From Pseudoalteromonas luteoviolacea (lineage in GTDB: Bacteria; Pseudomonadota; Gammaproteobacteria; Enterobacterales; Alteromonadaceae), in assembly GCF_021654285.1 (NCBI RefSeq), contig NZ_JAKFZS010000003.1, positions 124,001 to 188,000 of the forward strand: a DNA stretch of 64,000 nucleotides, given 5' to 3'. Numbering within the stretch: position 1 is the first letter of the stretch; every line of letters begins with the position of its first letter. The position numbers were made by a program, and so were the translations under genes. The notes beneath the pieces were generated by a model that was not told the DNA's origin, made no database searches, and worked only from the letters and a program-made list of their open reading frames with translations. Below are positions 41,359 to 54,248 of this stretch, piece after piece.

Positions 41359-43473
41359 ATGAAATTAAAACTCTCTTTACTCACCATGGGTCTGATGGTG
41401 GCATTTTCTAGCTCAGCGAATGAGACAAACTCTACAGCAACAAATAGTATTGAAACCATTGAAGTTAGTGGAGACTTTCAGCAAGAATCACTACAAACAT
41501 TAAGTGCAAGTGCTTCTGTCTTTGGTGAAACGCAAATTACTACACGTGGCGCTAGCTACTTAGATGAAATCCTCAACAGCGCAGCCAATGTCAACTTTAC
41601 TGCTGGCGCTTCTCGTGGCCGCTTTGTGCAAATCCGTGGGGTTGGCCTGCGATCACAATTTGTTGATCCAATCACACCCAGTGTGGGCGTTTTAATCGAC
41701 AATATTAATTATTCTGGCCTTGGTGGCAGCGCATTGCTATTCGATGCGGATCAAGTCGCCATTTATCGAGGTCCTCAAGGCACTAAATTTGGTGCAGACG
41801 CCATGGGCGGGATCATTGATATTCACTCAAATTCACCCACCCAAGCGCCCAGCCTCAACCTTAAATTAGGCGCTGCAAATTATGGCACACACGAAGCAGG
41901 CGTTGCGGTCGGTGCAGGTCTGACTGACACGATTGCCGCACGTGCCAGTATTTATCAAAAGCAATCTGATGGCTTTGTTGAAAATGTGTATTTAAATGAG
42001 GACACTCAGGATTTAGATGAAAGTATCGCAAGATTTAAACTCAACTATGCTGCGAGCGACGATTTAAACCTAGACTTTGCCTATCACCACATTGATATTG
42101 AGAATGGCTATGATGGCTTTACTTTAGACAATACACGCCAAAGTGTTGCAAGCCAGCCTGGTCAGGATACACAACAAAGTGATGCATTCTCTTTAACCGC
42201 TGACTACACAGGTTTATCTTCTGTCGACATTGAAATACTTACCAGTGGTCTGCAAGCTGATACCGTATACAGCTATGATGAAGACTGGGTTTGTGCAGAT
42301 TTAGCGCAACCGTCACTGTGTGAAGCTGGCCTTCACCCAGATCATATCGCTTACTATGGCCAATACTTTGACAAGTATGCGAGAGACCATGAGAGAGGCT
42401 CGGCCGAAGTAAGAGTTAAAAGCAAAGATAAGTCTTGGGTCGTTGGAATAGTGAGTCGCAGACATGATGTCGATTTGGACCGTAATAGAGGCAAACATGG
42501 TGACTTCCCAGCACAGTTTAAATCTAACTTCGAAACACAAAACCATGCCTTATTTGCACACAAGGTCACACAGCTACAAGATGATGTCAGACTCATTACA
42601 GGTATCCGCGTTGAGTCATATTCAAGTGATTACATGGACAGCAATGCATTCGACTTAGACACAGATGATACTATGGTCGGTGGCAAGGTTGCGCTTGAGT
42701 ACCAAGTTGTGCCACAAACAATGATCTATACCAGCTTAAATCGCGGTTACAAAGTGGGTGGTGTGAACGGTGAAGCACTTGCTAAAGCCAAAGATGATGG
42801 CATTACAATTCCACAATCAGGCTTCACATTCGACCCTGAGTACCTCTGGAATCTTGAGTTTGGTGTTAAAGGCCAATCTGAAGACAAGCGCCATACTTTA
42901 AACCTCAGCGCATTTTATATGCACAGAGAAGACATGCAGTTAAAGCAATGGCAATTAGAAGGCGTGCAATTTGCCGGATTTATTAGCAATGCTGGCAAAG
43001 GCACAAATTATGGCCTTGAAATCGAGGGGAGTAGCCAACTGCTTGACGCACTGTCACTGCAATATAGTGTGGGTTATTTAGATACCAAGATTGAGGACTT
43101 CATTACTGTGAATGGCGACGACTTTGATGGCCGCGAACAAGCTCAGTCACCAAAGTATCAATATGCCTTTAGCTTTGTCTATGACGTTACCAACAACATC
43201 AGTGCGCAATTAGGATTTGAAGGTAAAGATGACTACTTCTTCTCTGATAGTCATGATGCTCAAGCACCAAACCAGAACCTGATCAATGCCAGTGTTTCAT
43301 ACTTCAGTGAAAGCTGGAGCTTAACAGCATGGGGGCGTAACTTAGCAGATAGAGACGTGCCTGTACGTGGCTTCCAATTTGGTAATGATCCAAGAAATGG
43401 CTGGGCAACGGATACGTATGTACAATATGCAGAGCCTCGTGTATATGGCTTAACGTTTAACTATACACTGTAA
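41359..43473 (+). CDS. TonB-dependent outer membrane receptor
   Basis: 704 aa. Signal peptide ending around SSSANE, a TonB-box-like ETIEVSG, plug domain (SYLDEIL, RFVQIRGVGLRSQ, VDQVAIYRGPQGTKFGADAMGG with the plug end IIDIHSNSP), then a 22-strand barrel ending in TFNYTL. It imports a siderophore, vitamin or oligomer using TonB energy; the ligand is not identifiable. No uptake partners adjoin it. Confidence 0.9.
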   Translation: MKLKLSLLTMGLMVAFSSSANETNSTATNSIETIEVSGDFQQESLQTLSASASVFGETQITTRGASYLDEILNSAANVNFTAGASRGRFVQIRGVGLRSQFVDPITPSVGVLIDNINYSGLGGSALLFDADQVAIYRGPQGTKFGADAMGGIIDIHSNSPTQAPSLNLKLGAANYGTHEAGVAVGAGLTDTIAARASIYQKQSDGFVENVYLNEDTQDLDESIARFKLNYAASDDLNLDFAYHHIDIENGYDGFTLDNTRQSVASQPGQDTQQSDAFSLTADYTGLSSVDIEILTSGLQADTVYSYDEDWVCADLAQPSLCEAGLHPDHIAYYGQYFDKYARDHERGSAEVRVKSKDKSWVVGIVSRRHDVDLDRNRGKHGDFPAQFKSNFETQNHALFAHKVTQLQDDVRLITGIRVESYSSDYMDSNAFDLDTDDTMVGGKVALEYQVVPQTMIYTSLNRGYKVGGVNGEALAKAKDDGITIPQSGFTFDPEYLWNLEFGVKGQSEDKRHTLNLSAFYMHREDMQLKQWQLEGVQFAGFISNAGKGTNYGLEIEGSSQLLDALSLQYSVGYLDTKIEDFITVNGDDFDGREQAQSPKYQYAFSFVYDVTNNISAQLGFEGKDDYFFSDSHDAQAPNQNLINASVSYFSESWSLTAWGRNLADRDVPVRGFQFGNDPRNGWATDTYVQYAEPRVYGLTFNYTL

Positions 43474-43474
43474 T

Positions 43475-43503
43475 AAAAAACGGCGCTTTAAGCGCCGTTT
43501 TTA
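43475..43503. terminator. Bidirectional terminator between TonB receptor and speD
   Basis: AAAAAACGGCGCTTT / AAGCGCCGTTTTTA-type palindrome: an 11-pair stem flanked by A and T runs, between convergent genes. Confidence 0.88.
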
Positions 43504-43518
43504 CTGTTATCTTTGACT

Positions 43519-44328
43519 CTACTCTGGATCTGGTAAATTTCTACCGTAAAAGACTTCTTGAATTTCACGATTTAATTTATTACGGATCTCTTCTTCTTCC
43601 TCATCAGTGAGCTCATCCGTTGTAATACCGAATAGATAGGTATTCAAATCGGTTTCTTTAAGCATCATCTTAGTATGGAACAAGTTCTCTTGATACACGT
43701 TCACATCGACCATTTGGTAAGCGTCTTTTGTATCTTCAGTCATAAAGTTCTGAATTGAGTGAATTGGGTGATCAATATAGTGTTTTACACCGTTCACATC
43801 ACGGGTAAAGCCACGTACTCGGTAATCGATTGTCACCACGTCTGACTCAAGCGAGTGAATTAAGAAATTCAGCGCTTTAAGCGGAGAAATAATGCCACAG
43901 GTAGACACTTCAATGTCCGCTCTAAACGTACAGATCCCATCGTGCGGATGCGCTTCTGGATAAGTATGAACACAAATATGGCTTTTATCCAAATGGGCCA
44001 CAACTGAATCAGGTAAAGGTCCAGGTGTTTCCTGAGAATGCGGCATCGTCCCCTCTACCGGCTCCTCAGATACCAAGATAGTCACACTGGCGCCCTGTGG
44101 GTCATAATCTTGACGAGCGATGTTCAAGACATTCGCACCAATAATATCGACAACTTCCTTAAGAATATCCGTTAAACGCTCAGCACTATACTGTTCGTCA
44201 ATATATTCGATATATTCTTTTCGCTGTTGCTCAGTTTTGGCGTAGCAAATATCGTAGATACTAAAGCTTAAACTCTTTGTTAAGTTGTTAAAGCCGTGGA
44301 GTTTAATTTTATTAAAGGGCTTGTTCAC
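43519..44328 (-). CDS. speD: S-adenosylmethionine decarboxylase proenzyme
   Basis: 269 aa, the Gram-negative (E. coli-type) class. The pyruvoyl-forming cleavage lies at K-S in [12 protein letters not shown] near residue 115; [19 protein letters not shown] supplies active-site residues. It provides decarboxylated SAM for spermidine synthesis. No speE lies next to it. Confidence 0.93.
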   Translation of the reverse strand: MNKPFNKIKLHGFNNLTKSLSFSIYDICYAKTEQQRKEYIEYIDEQYSAERLTDILKEVVDIIGANVLNIARQDYDPQGASVTILVSEEPVEGTMPHSQETPGPLPDSVVAHLDKSHICVHTYPEAHPHDGICTFRADIEVSTCGIISPLKALNFLIHSLESDVVTIDYRVRGFTRDVNGVKHYIDHPIHSIQNFMTEDTKDAYQMVDVNVYQENLFHTKMMLKETDLNTYLFGITTDELTDEEEEEIRNKLNREIQEVFYGRNLPDPE

Positions 44329-44414
44329 GATAGACCCACCTTAAAACAAGAAAATCTGCGCTGCAGAACTAAAAGTTCGCGGATTTTATACGAAAAGTAA
44401 CAGCTTAAAAAGCG

Positions 44415-44828
44415 TTATTTTTCTTCGCTTTGTACAACCTCGTGGGTATGCGTAATTTCCACTGCTTTTTCAAGCATTAAGGCAACTGAGCAGTACTTTT
44501 CGGCAGACAAATTAACGGCGCGAGCAAGGTGCTTTTCAGACACATTGTCACCCGTAACTACAAAGTGTAGATTGATTTTGGTGAATACTCTAGGCGCAGA
44601 CTCTGCACGCTCTGCAGAAAGTTCGACTTCCACACTCTCAACAGATTGTTTTGCTTTCTTAAGAATGCTGACAACATCCACAGATGCACAACTGCCCGCC
44701 GACATTAATACCATTTCCATCGGACTAGGCGCTGCACTGTCAGCACCTGCATCAAATACCACATTATGACCAGAGTGAGAGCGGCCTAAAAATGTATCGC
44801 CACCAACCCATTTTACACTTGCTTGCAT
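44415..44828 (-). CDS. OsmC family protein (YhfA-like)
   Basis: 137 aa. Typical SAAPSPMEMVLMSAGSCASVDVV with one conserved cysteine and a second in EKYCSVALML, the two-cysteine pattern of OsmC/Ohr peroxidases. The sequence and length match the YhfA subgroup, often near crp in gammaproteobacteria. Possibly a thiol peroxidase; unproven. Confidence 0.83.
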   Translation of the reverse strand: MQASVKWVGGDTFLGRSHSGHNVVFDAGADSAAPSPMEMVLMSAGSCASVDVVSILKKAKQSVESVEVELSAERAESAPRVFTKINLHFVVTGDNVSEKHLARAVNLSAEKYCSVALMLEKAVEITHTHEVVQSEEK

Positions 44829-44896
44829 AGTACACCTTCTAAAACCAATAACACCGCCATCAGGCGGTGTTATTAAAAATATAAATCTATTCCAGC

Positions 44897-45235
44897 TTAC
44901 TGAATGGCAGAATCAAATAAGTTTTTAACCAAACCAGCAAACTCTTCGATAAACTCTTGTTGTTCTTCTGTTACACGTTGATCAACAACACTTGATAACA
45001 CTTCCTGTAGGTCGTACACAATGCCATCAACTTCACGTACGATCAAGCCGCGCTGCTCGGTTGATAAGCCAGTGTGCTGTTCACACAAACGGATCACATG
45101 TTCAGCGATAACGTCTTCAATTAATTCAACGACCTTAGGTGCATTCGGCTTTACCACACCCGGCTTTTCAAACAAGGCTAAATTTTGTGTCAGATACATG
45201 ACTAACTCATCATATCCTTGTTTATCTAAAACCAT
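44897..45235 (-). CDS. DUF3802 family protein
   Basis: 112 aa from the ATG at 45235, preceded by AGGTGG. In-frame TTG 45259, with AGGAG at good spacing, is an alternative start. All-helical acidic protein (VVELIEDVIAEHVIRLCEQH, QQEFIEEFAGLVKNLF) resembling DUF3802 of Vibrio and Shewanella. Function unknown. Confidence 0.75.
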   Translation of the reverse strand: MVLDKQGYDELVMYLTQNLALFEKPGVVKPNAPKVVELIEDVIAEHVIRLCEQHTGLSTEQRGLIVREVDGIVYDLQEVLSSVVDQRVTEEQQEFIEEFAGLVKNLFDSAIQ

Positions 45236-45326
45236 ATATTGCCCACCTGAGTTTACCAATGACATCTCCTATTGATTTAAGCAGAAACTCGATCTGATTG
45301 CTACTTTTGAGCGACCCTGAAAAATA

Positions 45327-45352
45327 AAAAAAGCAGCAAATGCTGCTTTTTA
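45327..45352. terminator. Terminator downstream of astD
   Basis: AAAAAGCAGCA-AA-TGCTGCTTTTT, A/T-flanked. Two more hairpins (GAGAC/GTCTC at 45365-45377 and CACAACAT/ATGTTGTG at 45383-45409) lie between it and the astD stop. Confidence 0.8.
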
Positions 45353-45430
45353 AGAATAAAGCGTGAGACTTCGTCTCCGCATCACAACATAGCATTTAGC
45401 CATGTTGTGAATTACCTAATGCAGGTAATT

Positions 45431-47945
<2,515 letters not shown>

Positions 47946-48030
47946 GAGCCCGCTTACTCCTCAGTAAACCTTTAGACAGGTGACGCTCTATCGAGCGCCA
48001 CGTTGGTTATCGCTTGGTTTGTGCGACAAC

Positions 48031-49565
<1,535 letters not shown>

Positions 49566-50744
49566 TTACAAAATTGTCAGCTGGAGGCTTTGTAATGATG
49601 TTTTGGCCAACAATTTTTCTTCTTGAGCGGTTAGACCTAGATAAGTAAACCAATCTTTGGCTTCATCCTGTTCAATTAAATGGCTGTCTTTCAAAAGCTG
49701 AAATTGTGCATAGCCGTACGCTTTTTTCAGCACCTGCGTCAATGGCAATAATTCAGCTGGGTTATTATTCACATTTGGCAGATAACTTTGCGCAAACTCC
49801 GACATGGCAGCATTAAATGGCAAGTATTTAAACGACATCTGCTCGATGAGGCGCTGGGAAACCACAGGAGCATGCTCAAGTAACAAATTACGTAAAAATA
49901 GCGGATCTGGCCCTAACTCTAACAGCGCAGTATGTAAGTCTTTTTGGCTTTTATCTCTGGCAATTTTAACTTTCCCTTGCCAAACACGCTCGTAAGTTCG
50001 CAAATATAAGCGTGTCAGAGCGATTTTACCCAAATCTAGTAACATGCCCAGCGTAAAGGCATGTTGCTCTTTTACGTCATAAAGAGGTGCCAATGCTTTT
50101 GCTGCTATGGCACTGGCCATACTCACATCTCTGAGCTTTCTTTTTAGTAGTGGAAACGGCTCCGTTGAATGTGGCATCCAATGCCGCACCGCAAATGTTG
50201 GGATCACCATCTGTAAATTTTCCAGACCGAGATAACGCAGCGCCAATGCTGGCGTATCCACTTTTACAGACGTCCCTTTACTGTTTACTTTGCGATACTG
50301 AGGTAAGTTCACCAGAGAAACCAGATCTCGACCAAGCCATGATAAGTCATTAACTAATGGCTCTAAACGCCCTACTGAGGCAGATTTAACGGCTAAAATA
50401 TCTAATACGGTTGGCACCGCATCTTGTATGCCAACCACATCAGCATAAATCGAATCTAGGTCACTTAATTGAGTTTCTATCCCAGTTTCAATCACTTGAT
50501 GCAGGTGGTTACTCGCCTTCGCGATATATTTATGATGACTGGTGCTTTTTTCTTGACGTTTAGCTGCCGCTGCCAACTCGACTTCGAGCATAGTACGTTG
50601 GGGGATAGACTCCCCAAAGTTCATGTCGAATGTATGGATATAACCTATCTGCTGCTGTGCAAAGTTATGGCTAATTAGAACGTCATGTGCACGCTGAGCG
50701 ATGGCTTGAGCAATGTGCGACTGCCTAATATCTTGTGTCATCAA
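49566..50744 (-). CDS. HDOD domain signalling protein
   Basis: 392 aa. The HDOD core spans about 95-320: DAVPTVLDILAVKSASVGRLEPLVNDL, LALRYLGLENLQMVIPTF, KALAPLYDVKEQHAFTLGMLLDLGKIAL as separate helices. HDOD domains lack the HD metal site and act in signalling without known catalysis. No output domain is attached. It sits between pabA and astC, where the usual Vibrio order has them adjacent. Confidence 0.8.
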   Translation of the reverse strand: MMTQDIRQSHIAQAIAQRAHDVLISHNFAQQQIGYIHTFDMNFGESIPQRTMLEVELAAAAKRQEKSTSHHKYIAKASNHLHQVIETGIETQLSDLDSIYADVVGIQDAVPTVLDILAVKSASVGRLEPLVNDLSWLGRDLVSLVNLPQYRKVNSKGTSVKVDTPALALRYLGLENLQMVIPTFAVRHWMPHSTEPFPLLKRKLRDVSMASAIAAKALAPLYDVKEQHAFTLGMLLDLGKIALTRLYLRTYERVWQGKVKIARDKSQKDLHTALLELGPDPLFLRNLLLEHAPVVSQRLIEQMSFKYLPFNAAMSEFAQSYLPNVNNNPAELLPLTQVLKKAYGYAQFQLLKDSHLIEQDEAKDWFTYLGLTAQEEKLLAKTSLQSLQLTIL

Positions 50745-50786
50745 TTATAATCTTTTTCGGTATATTAAAAGAAAGCTCTTTAAAGG

Positions 50787-51368
50787 TTAGAAGCGAGCAA
50801 TAAAGTTATCAAGTAGTCTTAAGCCATACTCGGTTAAGATTGCTTCGGGGTGAAATTGCACGCCTTCCAATGCGAGATCAGTATGACACAAGCCCATTAT
50901 TTCATCTAGTTCATTAGAGTCGCTTTGCGTCCACGCAGTAATCGCTAAATTGTTTGGTAATGTCTCAAGATCCACGGCCAAAGAATGATATCGACAGACA
51001 TTAAACTGGCGCGGTAGCCCCTTAAACATCCCTTTTTCTGAGTGGTGGATCTGTGACACTTTACCATGCATCACAGATTTTGCTTTGTGTACTCGAGCTC
51101 CCATTGCTTGTGCAATCGTTTGATGACCCAAACACACACCTAGAATCGGAAACTGTCCTTTTAACTGTTGTACAACTTGCAAAGATATCCCAGCTTCATT
51201 CGGGCTACAAGGACCAGGTGAAATCACAATATGCGCTGGGTTCAGCTGCTTTATCTGGGCAATAGACACTTCGTCATTGCGCTTAACAAGCACATCTTGA
51301 TCTAACTTTTGAAAATACTGGACTAGGTTAAACGTGAACGAATCATAGTTGTCTATCATTAATATCAT
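50787..51368 (-). CDS. pabA: Aminodeoxychorismate / anthranilate synthase glutamine amidotransferase subunit
   Basis: 193 aa class I glutaminase: DNYDSFTFNLVQYF, ISPGPCSPNEAGIS, the nucleophile Cys in LGVCLGHQTIAQAMGA, and catalytic His-Glu in VQFHPEAILTEYG. PabA and TrpG cannot be distinguished by motif; neighbourhood with astC points to pabA. Confidence 0.9.
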   Translation of the reverse strand: MILMIDNYDSFTFNLVQYFQKLDQDVLVKRNDEVSIAQIKQLNPAHIVISPGPCSPNEAGISLQVVQQLKGQFPILGVCLGHQTIAQAMGARVHKAKSVMHGKVSQIHHSEKGMFKGLPRQFNVCRYHSLAVDLETLPNNLAITAWTQSDSNELDEIMGLCHTDLALEGVQFHPEAILTEYGLRLLDNFIARF

Positions 51369-51643
51369 TCCGTCTTTACCTCTAAACTTTTAAGACTCAC
51401 CATGTTACTTACTACATAAAATTCAAAGTACTACTTCACTACCACTCTCACCGTGGTAACAATGGCTCACGCTCTGCAATTGGCCGTGCATGATAACACA
51501 ATTTGTAAATTCACTGGCATAACCTCTCCCATGACCAAAAAATCAGCTTAAAGTGCGCGCACATACGCTGTTACATATAACACTAGACAACAGAAGGAAA
51601 AGGAAAATAGTATAGAGGAGCATTAAAACAATAAGGAAGAAAA
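51369..51643. other. Intergenic region between pabA and the GG-leader peptide
   Basis: Divergent promoter space for pabA (minus) and the small peptide gene (plus). TATAAC at about 51575 may be a -10 element for the peptide; no strong -35 is visible. Confidence 0.4.
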
Positions 51644-51799
51644 ATGAAATTCACAATCAAAAAGAAACGCATCAAAAATTTATCAACTGAGCACGCTATC
51701 AACACACTAAAAACCAAACAGATTGCTGGCGGAGCCGTTTTCCAATCACCTGATACCGATTTTTCAGTCGGTCAGCAATATACTTGCAAAACGGCATAA
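51644..51799 (+). CDS. Small GG-leader peptide, possible RiPP or bacteriocin precursor
   Basis: 51 aa. A strong AAGGAAG ribosome site ends four bases before the ATG. The leader starts MKFTIKKKRIKNLS, a basic opening followed by L-S as in leaders of gammaproteobacterial class I lanthipeptide-like precursors, and ends with TKQIAGG, a double-glycine site for peptidase-containing ABC exporters. The predicted 21-residue core has five Ser/Thr and one Cys three residues from the end. No lanthipeptide dehydratase, radical SAM enzyme or exporter is in the window, so maturation would have to occur in trans. A hairpin follows 11 bases after the stop. Confidence 0.7.
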   Translation: MKFTIKKKRIKNLSTEHAINTLKTKQIAGGAVFQSPDTDFSVGQQYTCKTA

Positions 51800-51810
51800 G
51801 CGTCAAACTC

Positions 51811-51833
51811 AGCTGGGCGCAGTTCGCTCAGCT
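51811..51833 (+). terminator. Hairpin after the GG-leader peptide gene
   Basis: AGCTGGGCG pairs over nine positions (one G-U) with CGCTCAGCT around loop CAGTT; followed by GTTATTTG, a weak T tract. Confidence 0.5.
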
Positions 51834-51844
51834 GTTATTTGTAA

Positions 51845-52360
51845 TTATTGAAACACCACGTTTTCGCTACCAGGTAAAGCTTTAAACTCTTCTAGCAGTT
51901 TGTCGCAATCTTTCAATATTTGTTCCTCAAGTCGCTCTTCAGCGCGCCAACGCTGAGTATCCATTTTGAAGATTTCCTTTTTTGAATACTTTTTGCGAGC
52001 ATCGTGCGTCGGCATTTCTTTGACTTCATCGTACATTTCAAAAACACCTGGATAGGTCTTTTCTAAAACAACTTCTGAATCAAAGCTATATTGAGAAATC
52101 AACACCCAAACACGTAAACACCCTTCGGAGTACTCACACTGCTTTTGCTTCATCGCTTTTGCAATCAAATTTATGCTATCTGCTAATTTGCCATTGCGTT
52201 CTTGTCTGGATTTTTCCAGCTTCTTAGCCTGCTCTTCTTTCAATTTAGCAATCGTGTCCTTTTGTACTTTTAACTGCCACAGTAATTTGCCTGCATAAAA
52301 GGCTAGGCCTGCAACAATTAAAGCACCAACGACTAATGCGACCACCCAAATCGTGCTCAT
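51845..52360 (-). CDS. DUF2489 membrane protein
   Basis: 171 aa. One N-terminal membrane helix (about 4-26), a basic coiled coil (about 30-60) and a soluble helical domain with CEYSEGCLRVWVLISQY. It follows yihI with a four-base overlap, the pairing seen in Vibrio and Shewanella. Function unknown. Confidence 0.8.
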   Translation of the reverse strand: MSTIWVVALVVGALIVAGLAFYAGKLLWQLKVQKDTIAKLKEEQAKKLEKSRQERNGKLADSINLIAKAMKQKQCEYSEGCLRVWVLISQYSFDSEVVLEKTYPGVFEMYDEVKEMPTHDARKKYSKKEIFKMDTQRWRAEERLEEQILKDCDKLLEEFKALPGSENVVFQ

Positions 52361-52935
52361 CGCTCATCCTCGTCATCATCTAACCACTCATCCGCCAGAT
52401 CATTACTGACAAAATCAGCTAATGGATCAGCCTCAATCATATCTTCTTCTTCAAACTCATCATCTATGCCAAGGATTTCGCATAATTCTTGGTGACGAGC
52501 GATAGCGCGATTGAAGAACTTGGCATCTTTACCTGTTAATAGCTCTCCACGTTCATGACGCTCTAATAGCTTCATTAAGCGCTCATCATTTTCCAGCTGT
52601 TGCAACTCTTGTTCAAGCGTCAGTTCAGGCTCATTCGCCTTGCTGAGTGTCGCTTGTGGCGTCAGATGACGTTTCATCTGCGGCTCAGCCTTAGGTGTTT
52701 GTACTTCAGGCGTCAATGCAATTTTTTTCTTACTGCCTGCTCGCGGATCTGTTTGGGTTCCAGTTTGAGATTTCACCTCAATCTTGGCTTCTTGGGCATT
52801 ACGAGATCCCGCTTTATTCCCTTTATTCTTTTTTGTGCGTTGCTCTTTCATAGCACGCAATTCATGAAGCTTTTCCTTACTTAATCTCGGTGTGCCATTT
52901 TCACCTAATTTGCGTGATTTCTTCTTTCTAGTCAT
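52357..52935 (-). CDS. yihI: Der GTPase-activating protein YihI
   Basis: 192 aa. Basic N-terminus (MTRKKKSRKLGENGTPRLSK), low-complexity linker with HLTPQATLSK, and the conserved acidic C-terminal half ELQQLENDERLMKLLERHERG, AKFFNRAIARHQELCEILG ending in D/E repeats. In E. coli YihI stimulates the GTPase Der during 50S assembly. In E. coli the gene neighbours csrC and engB, as here. Confidence 0.9.
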   Translation of the reverse strand: MTRKKKSRKLGENGTPRLSKEKLHELRAMKEQRTKKNKGNKAGSRNAQEAKIEVKSQTGTQTDPRAGSKKKIALTPEVQTPKAEPQMKRHLTPQATLSKANEPELTLEQELQQLENDERLMKLLERHERGELLTGKDAKFFNRAIARHQELCEILGIDDEFEEEDMIEADPLADFVSNDLADEWLDDDEDER

Positions 52936-52961
52936 GCTTCTCTACCATCTACTTTAACCGA

Positions 52962-53612
52962 CTATTGCTTACTTAGAATGATAACGTCATTCCCAATAAA
53001 CTCTAGCTTGGTGCCAAATTGCTTTGCTACATACTCAAACGTTTCGCGACTAAAAAATGAAATATGTGTTTGGTCATTTTTATAATGCCAAGATGCAAAA
53101 CGTGTTGGATCTATGACAAGCTTGGTCATCATTGCAAGGGGAGCCTGAGGCTTCAGCATCGCCACTAGCTGTTCAAATACCGCTTTGGGCTGCGCTATAT
53201 GCTCAATCACTTCCGTGCATGTTATAAAATCATATTGCGCATTTAAAACCGCTGGGGTATTTGCATAATATAAATCATACAAGGCGACTGAGTGCCCCGC
53301 TTCTTGAAACATCTTGGCCAATAAAGGCCCTGGACCACAACCAAAATCAAGCCCTTGTTGATGATTTTGCAAACGCGCGTTAATCGGTTCGAATACCCGC
53401 GACAGAAAACGACGATAGCCCATATCATGTAAATCATTTTCATGACTATCATAAATGGCTTTTTCTTCTTGCGGAGATAATCTGTCGCATGGCGCGACAC
53501 TGACTAACTTACAGTGCTGACACTGCCAATAATCACGAAATTTGTCCCGATGATAGTGTTCTAGCGACTCTGATTCACAGAGGCCACATTGAAGCGTTTG
53601 TGGATTTTGCAA
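52962..53612 (-). CDS. Class I SAM-dependent methyltransferase with N-terminal zinc-ribbon-like cysteines
   Basis: 216 aa from a TTG at 53612, needed to include the first cysteine pair. CGLC and CQHC (27 residues apart) suggest a zinc ribbon. The Methyltransf_23-type fold follows: LDFGCGPGPLLAKMF (SAM loop), YDFITCTEVIEHIAQP and MTKLVIDPTRFASWHYKNDQ. The acceptor is unknown. The ribosome site is weak. Confidence 0.82.
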   Translation of the reverse strand: MQNPQTLQCGLCESESLEHYHRDKFRDYWQCQHCKLVSVAPCDRLSPQEEKAIYDSHENDLHDMGYRRFLSRVFEPINARLQNHQQGLDFGCGPGPLLAKMFQEAGHSVALYDLYYANTPAVLNAQYDFITCTEVIEHIAQPKAVFEQLVAMLKPQAPLAMMTKLVIDPTRFASWHYKNDQTHISFFSRETFEYVAKQFGTKLEFIGNDVIILSKQ

Positions 53613-53673
53613 AGGTGATGAACCAAACCTGCTTAAAAGGGGTATTGTAACAGCAATTAAAAAGTGTACAAAT

Positions 53674-53705
53674 AAAAAGACGGCAGAGATTACTCTCTAC
53701 CGCCT
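53674..53705 (-). terminator. Terminator of the CsrB/C-like RNA
   Basis: AGGCGGTAGAGA pairs with TCTCTGCCGTCT over 12 positions (two G-U) around a four-base loop and ends in five T, 62 bases before the methyltransferase start. Confidence 0.9.
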
Positions 53706-53977
53706 GCTAATCTGAGCGTCTCAATCCGGACACTTCTCCCTTCGACTTTTAGTCTTTATTTTTCTTATTATTTATCATCCATTTTGTTTTTATTGTTACT
53801 TCCGTGGTGCTATCCATATTGTTTTTGTTATCAAACTTCCATTGCTTTTTTTATTTTCGGTCTTCCTAACGCTTTTGTACTCATCCTTGTTTAGTTGTAT
53901 TCAAATGAATACTTAAAATTGCCGTCTACGCTTCCGTTTCGCATTGTCCCTGTTTTTGTATTGTCTTGACGACAGGG
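53674..53977 (-). ncRNA. CsrB/CsrC-like CsrA-sequestering regulatory RNA
   Basis: About 300 nt without a convincing ORF. The RNA has ten GGA motifs spaced at roughly 10-60 bases, including AGGGA, AAGGA, UAGGA and several CGGA or UGGA. The 5' end can pair CCCTGT with ACAGGG. It ends in a 12-pair terminator whose loop region GAGTAATCTC resembles that of E. coli CsrC as I recall it. TAGATT (53986-53981) with TTGTAA 16 bases upstream is a plausible promoter. It lies between yihI and engB; E. coli csrC is also in that interval. Such RNAs bind several CsrA dimers and relieve repression of motility, biofilm and carbon genes. The 5' end is inferred. Confidence 0.82.
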
Positions 53978-54144
53978 ATTAATCTACGCTTATTTTAAAT
54001 ACTTACAACTAATCAATAACAAAATTATTACCTAGGCAACAGAAGGTAAATTAAAAACAAAATAAATACATACACTTACAAATAAATACATATTTAATTT
54101 GCGTTAAGTCCTACAAATTAGGAACGCCATTATCCCACATCAAA

Positions 54145-54162
54145 AGTGAGATATATCTCACA
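54145..54162 (-). promoter_or_regulatory. UvrY/GacA-type upstream activating box of the Csr RNA
   Basis: TGTGAG-ATATAT-CTCACT on the minus strand; 16 central bases are a perfect palindrome. It fits the GacA/UvrY box TGTAAG-N6-CTTACA with three substitutions, and its centre is about 176 bases before the inferred RNA start, the distance typical of csrB/rsm promoters. Confidence 0.65.
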
Positions 54163-54173
54163 AAGTACAGATC

Positions 54174-54203
54174 AAAAAAAGGCAACGATCACGTTGCCTT
54201 TTT
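54174..54203. terminator. Terminator of the cytochrome c4 gene
   Basis: GGCAACG / CGTTGCC with loop ATCA, flanked by seven A and five T, functional in both directions; insulates the Csr-like RNA promoter. Confidence 0.85.
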
Positions 54204-54248
54204 CAATACTAAAAGTTTACGTCATATTACGTAAAACCAAATACGACT

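Noticed and set aside
53700..53940. Short ORFs of 16 and 22 codons inside the Csr-like RNA
   Set aside because: They are explained by GGA-rich A-rich RNA; starts overlap GGA motifs that look like ribosome sites, and the peptides are low complexity.
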